From contig CAVYJK010000032.1 of NCBI GenBank assembly GCA_963768765.1, positions 1-64,000 of the forward strand: a stretch of 64,000 nucleotides of DNA, given 5' to 3'. The position numbers and the translations under genes are program-made. The DNA is from DASWLF01 sp963768765 (GTDB taxonomy: Bacteria > Desulfobacterota > Desulfobaccia > Desulfobaccales > 0-14-0-80-60-11). Shown piece after piece: positions 62,470 through 64,000 of the stretch; within the stretch, counting starts at the first letter, position 1; each line of letters begins with the position of its first letter. The notes beneath the pieces were generated by a model. The model saw only the letters and a list, made by a program, of their open reading frames with translations, had not been told where the DNA came from and made no database searches.

Positions 62470-63270
62470 TCAAGGCCGCAACTGGAACTGCACCTTGACC
62501 TCCACCCCTGCAGCTTTACTGGCCAGGCGCCTGATGCGCCCGGTGACTTCCTGCTTCTCCGCCAGGGAGCCCTTGATGCTGACAAAAACCTCGCCCCCGT
62601 GAGCATCAACCTGTACGGTGGGGAAATCTTCCACCAGCGCCGCCTGGACCTGAGCCGCCAGCGTCAGGTCGTCTAGAACCTCTTGGGACTCAGGCGTGGT
62701 CTGAAAACAGGGCAGTTTCACGGCGCAAAGGATGAGGTTGACCGCATCATTTACGGTGAACGCTCTGGCCTTGATATGGATGACCAGATCGTACAGCTTC
62801 GTATCCCAGGTATCGATCCCGTAAAGGGACAGGCTCCAGCGCCGGCGCTCCTCGTCATCCTTTTTGATGATGGCCCGGGCCTCATCGGCGGAGAGGTTCT
62901 CCCGCCGCATCTCTTCCTGCACGCGGTCCTCCAGGTCCGCAATGATTCTTGCCTTAAGCACGTGGGGAATTTCTTGCAGGAAGAAATGGCCCGCCAACCC
63001 ATGGTAGACGACGTTGTCTTTCTGGACGCGCTTCAGGAGCGCGGCTTTGATATAGGCCACATAACGCTCTTTGCCGTAGGTAAACCGCTCAAAGACCGAA
63101 GGCGCATCATGAACGGCGCGTATCAGCTTGATTTCGGGGATGTTGAACTTCTCCGACGCTTCCAGCAGAACATCCCGGGAGATGCACTCATAGCCCAGGG
63201 CCTGGGCCAATTTCTCGGCCACCTCTTTGCCGCGGCTGTATGATCCTCTAGAGATAGTAATAATAGACAT
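62470..63270 (-). CDS. cytidylate-kinase-like protein with C-terminal BON-like domain
   Basis: A 266-aa protein of the cytidylate-kinase-like group: MSIITISRGSYSRGKEVAEK, ALGYECISRDVLLEASEKFN, VVYHGLAGHFFLQEIPHVLK. Residues ~205-266 form an extra domain (VQVDAHGGEVFVSIKGSLAE, KQEVTGRIRRLASKAAGVEV) like BON, absent from the tandem paralogue upstream. It probably binds a nucleotide or phosphate; kinase activity is unproven. Confidence 0.75.
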   Translation of the reverse strand: MSIITISRGSYSRGKEVAEKLAQALGYECISRDVLLEASEKFNIPEIKLIRAVHDAPSVFERFTYGKERYVAYIKAALLKRVQKDNVVYHGLAGHFFLQEIPHVLKARIIADLEDRVQEEMRRENLSADEARAIIKKDDEERRRWSLSLYGIDTWDTKLYDLVIHIKARAFTVNDAVNLILCAVKLPCFQTTPESQEVLDDLTLAAQVQAALVEDFPTVQVDAHGGEVFVSIKGSLAEKQEVTGRIRRLASKAAGVEVKVQFQLRP

Positions 63271-63311
63271 GGCCGTTTAAGCTCCTTCAGGGACAAGGGA
63301 TTTTAAAGAGA

Positions 63312-63965
63312 TTATTTGTCTTTTGCCGGCTTGGGAAACTGCTGGGCCACGGCCAGCACCAGATCATCCAGAACCTTTTGGGACTCAGGCGTAGTCTGAA
63401 AACATGGCAGTTTCGCGGCGCAAAGGATGAGGTTGACCGCATCATTTACGGTGAGCGCCTTGGACTTGATATGGATGACTAGGTCGTAAAGTGAGGGATC
63501 CCAGGTGTCCGCCCCAAAAAGGTACAGGCTCCACCGCCGGCGCCCCTCGTCATCCTTTTTGATGATGGCCCGGGCCTCATCGGCGGAGATGTTCTCCCGC
63601 CGCATCTCTTCCTCGATGCGGTCCTCCAGGTCCGCGCTGATTCTCACCTTGAGGACGTGGGGAATTTCTTGCAGGAAGAAATGGCCGGCCAACCCATGGT
63701 AGACAACGTTGTCTTTCTGGATGTGGTTCAGGAGCGCGGCCTTAAGATAGGCCACATACCGCTCTTTGCCGGAGGTAAAACGCTCGAATACCGAAGGCGC
63801 GTCATGAACCGCACGCACCAGCTTGATTTCGGGGATATTGAACTGTTCCGAAGCTTCCAACAGAACTTCCCGGGAGATGCATTCATAACCCAAAGCCCGG
63901 GCCAGTTTCTCGGCCACCTCCTTGCCGCGGCTGTAAGATCCCCGGGAGATGGTGATAATGGACAT
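63312..63965 (-). CDS. cytidylate-kinase-like protein (paralogue)
   Basis: A 217-aa protein nearly identical in its first 200 residues to the 62470-63270 product (same MSIITISRGSYSRGKEVAEK opening, EEMRRENISADEARAIIKKD). It ends without the BON-like domain. Transcribed first, with the sister gene 41 nt downstream, so a tandem duplication. Confidence 0.8.
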   Translation of the reverse strand: MSIITISRGSYSRGKEVAEKLARALGYECISREVLLEASEQFNIPEIKLVRAVHDAPSVFERFTSGKERYVAYLKAALLNHIQKDNVVYHGLAGHFFLQEIPHVLKVRISADLEDRIEEEMRRENISADEARAIIKKDDEGRRRWSLYLFGADTWDPSLYDLVIHIKSKALTVNDAVNLILCAAKLPCFQTTPESQKVLDDLVLAVAQQFPKPAKDK

Positions 63966-64000
63966 GCGCTGCGGACCTCCTTTGTGGATTAAAGCCTTTG

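Overview
The window looks like a chromosomal segment of a Desulfobacterota (deltaproteobacterial) bacterium of fairly high GC. This rests on gene style only: a MucR/Ros-type zinc-finger regulator, a MEMO-family protein, CIRCE-controlled groES-groEL, a split two-gene pyruvate-carboxylase-like pair and many dispersed REP-like palindromes. No rRNA or other marker fixes the genus.

Region 1 (1 to about 24.6 kb) is an integrated, phage-derived element that runs off the left edge. Its right end is a tRNA-Leu (24521-24607, minus), whose 3' end faces the element. Next to it lie a cargo gene, a tyrosine integrase and an excisionase behind a promoter/operator, a PLD-family nuclease (possible defence moron), a CI-like repressor and a Cro-like regulator. 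A long minus-strand operon then reads leftward: small proteins, DUF4373-type replication organiser, DnaC-like loader, RuvC-like resolvase, an HTH protein, a terminase-nuclease paralogue, a radical SAM protein, DUF488, a putative adenine methyltransferase, a ParB-domain protein and a split terminase (nuclease, small subunit-like and ATPase in separate genes). After the terminase ATPase there are no capsid or tail genes in the window. Instead there is a ~600-nt gene-free, highly structured tract (candidate large RNA). Then comes a cargo region with DUF488, an ORF6N cassette, a Ycf46-like AAA ATPase with DUF1257 and DUF2997 partners, an mqsRA toxin-antitoxin cassette, a DUF3150-like protein and a ParB at the edge. 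Many junctions use 4-nt ATGA or GTGA stop/start overlaps, so the operon is translationally coupled.

Region 2 (24.7-46 kb) is accessory and scarred: an integrase remnant abutting a truncated ABC ATPase, a frameshifted DHA2 transporter, a USP fragment, a flavoprotein, an intact PAS histidine kinase and a broken paralogue with its response regulator, an AAA ATPase, a ferredoxin with a MerR regulator, SH3 lipoproteins, a MucR gene with a truncated 5' copy, a secreted protein, a TylF-like methyltransferase, and four copies of a ~65-bp repeat ending in a palindrome.

Region 3 (46-64 kb) is core genome: biotin carboxylase and carboxyltransferase, MEMO, groES-groEL with a perfect CIRCE, an MltD-like transglycosylase, rimO, a polyprenyl synthase, a cold-shock protein, an RRM protein, a YchF-like protein without a P-loop, a dienelactone hydrolase and two tandem cytidylate-kinase-like proteins.

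A general caution: many genes, including groEL, carry single-base frameshifts, often in G/C runs. This fits uncorrected assembly indels, so most 'broken' genes here should not be taken as true pseudogenes without read support.
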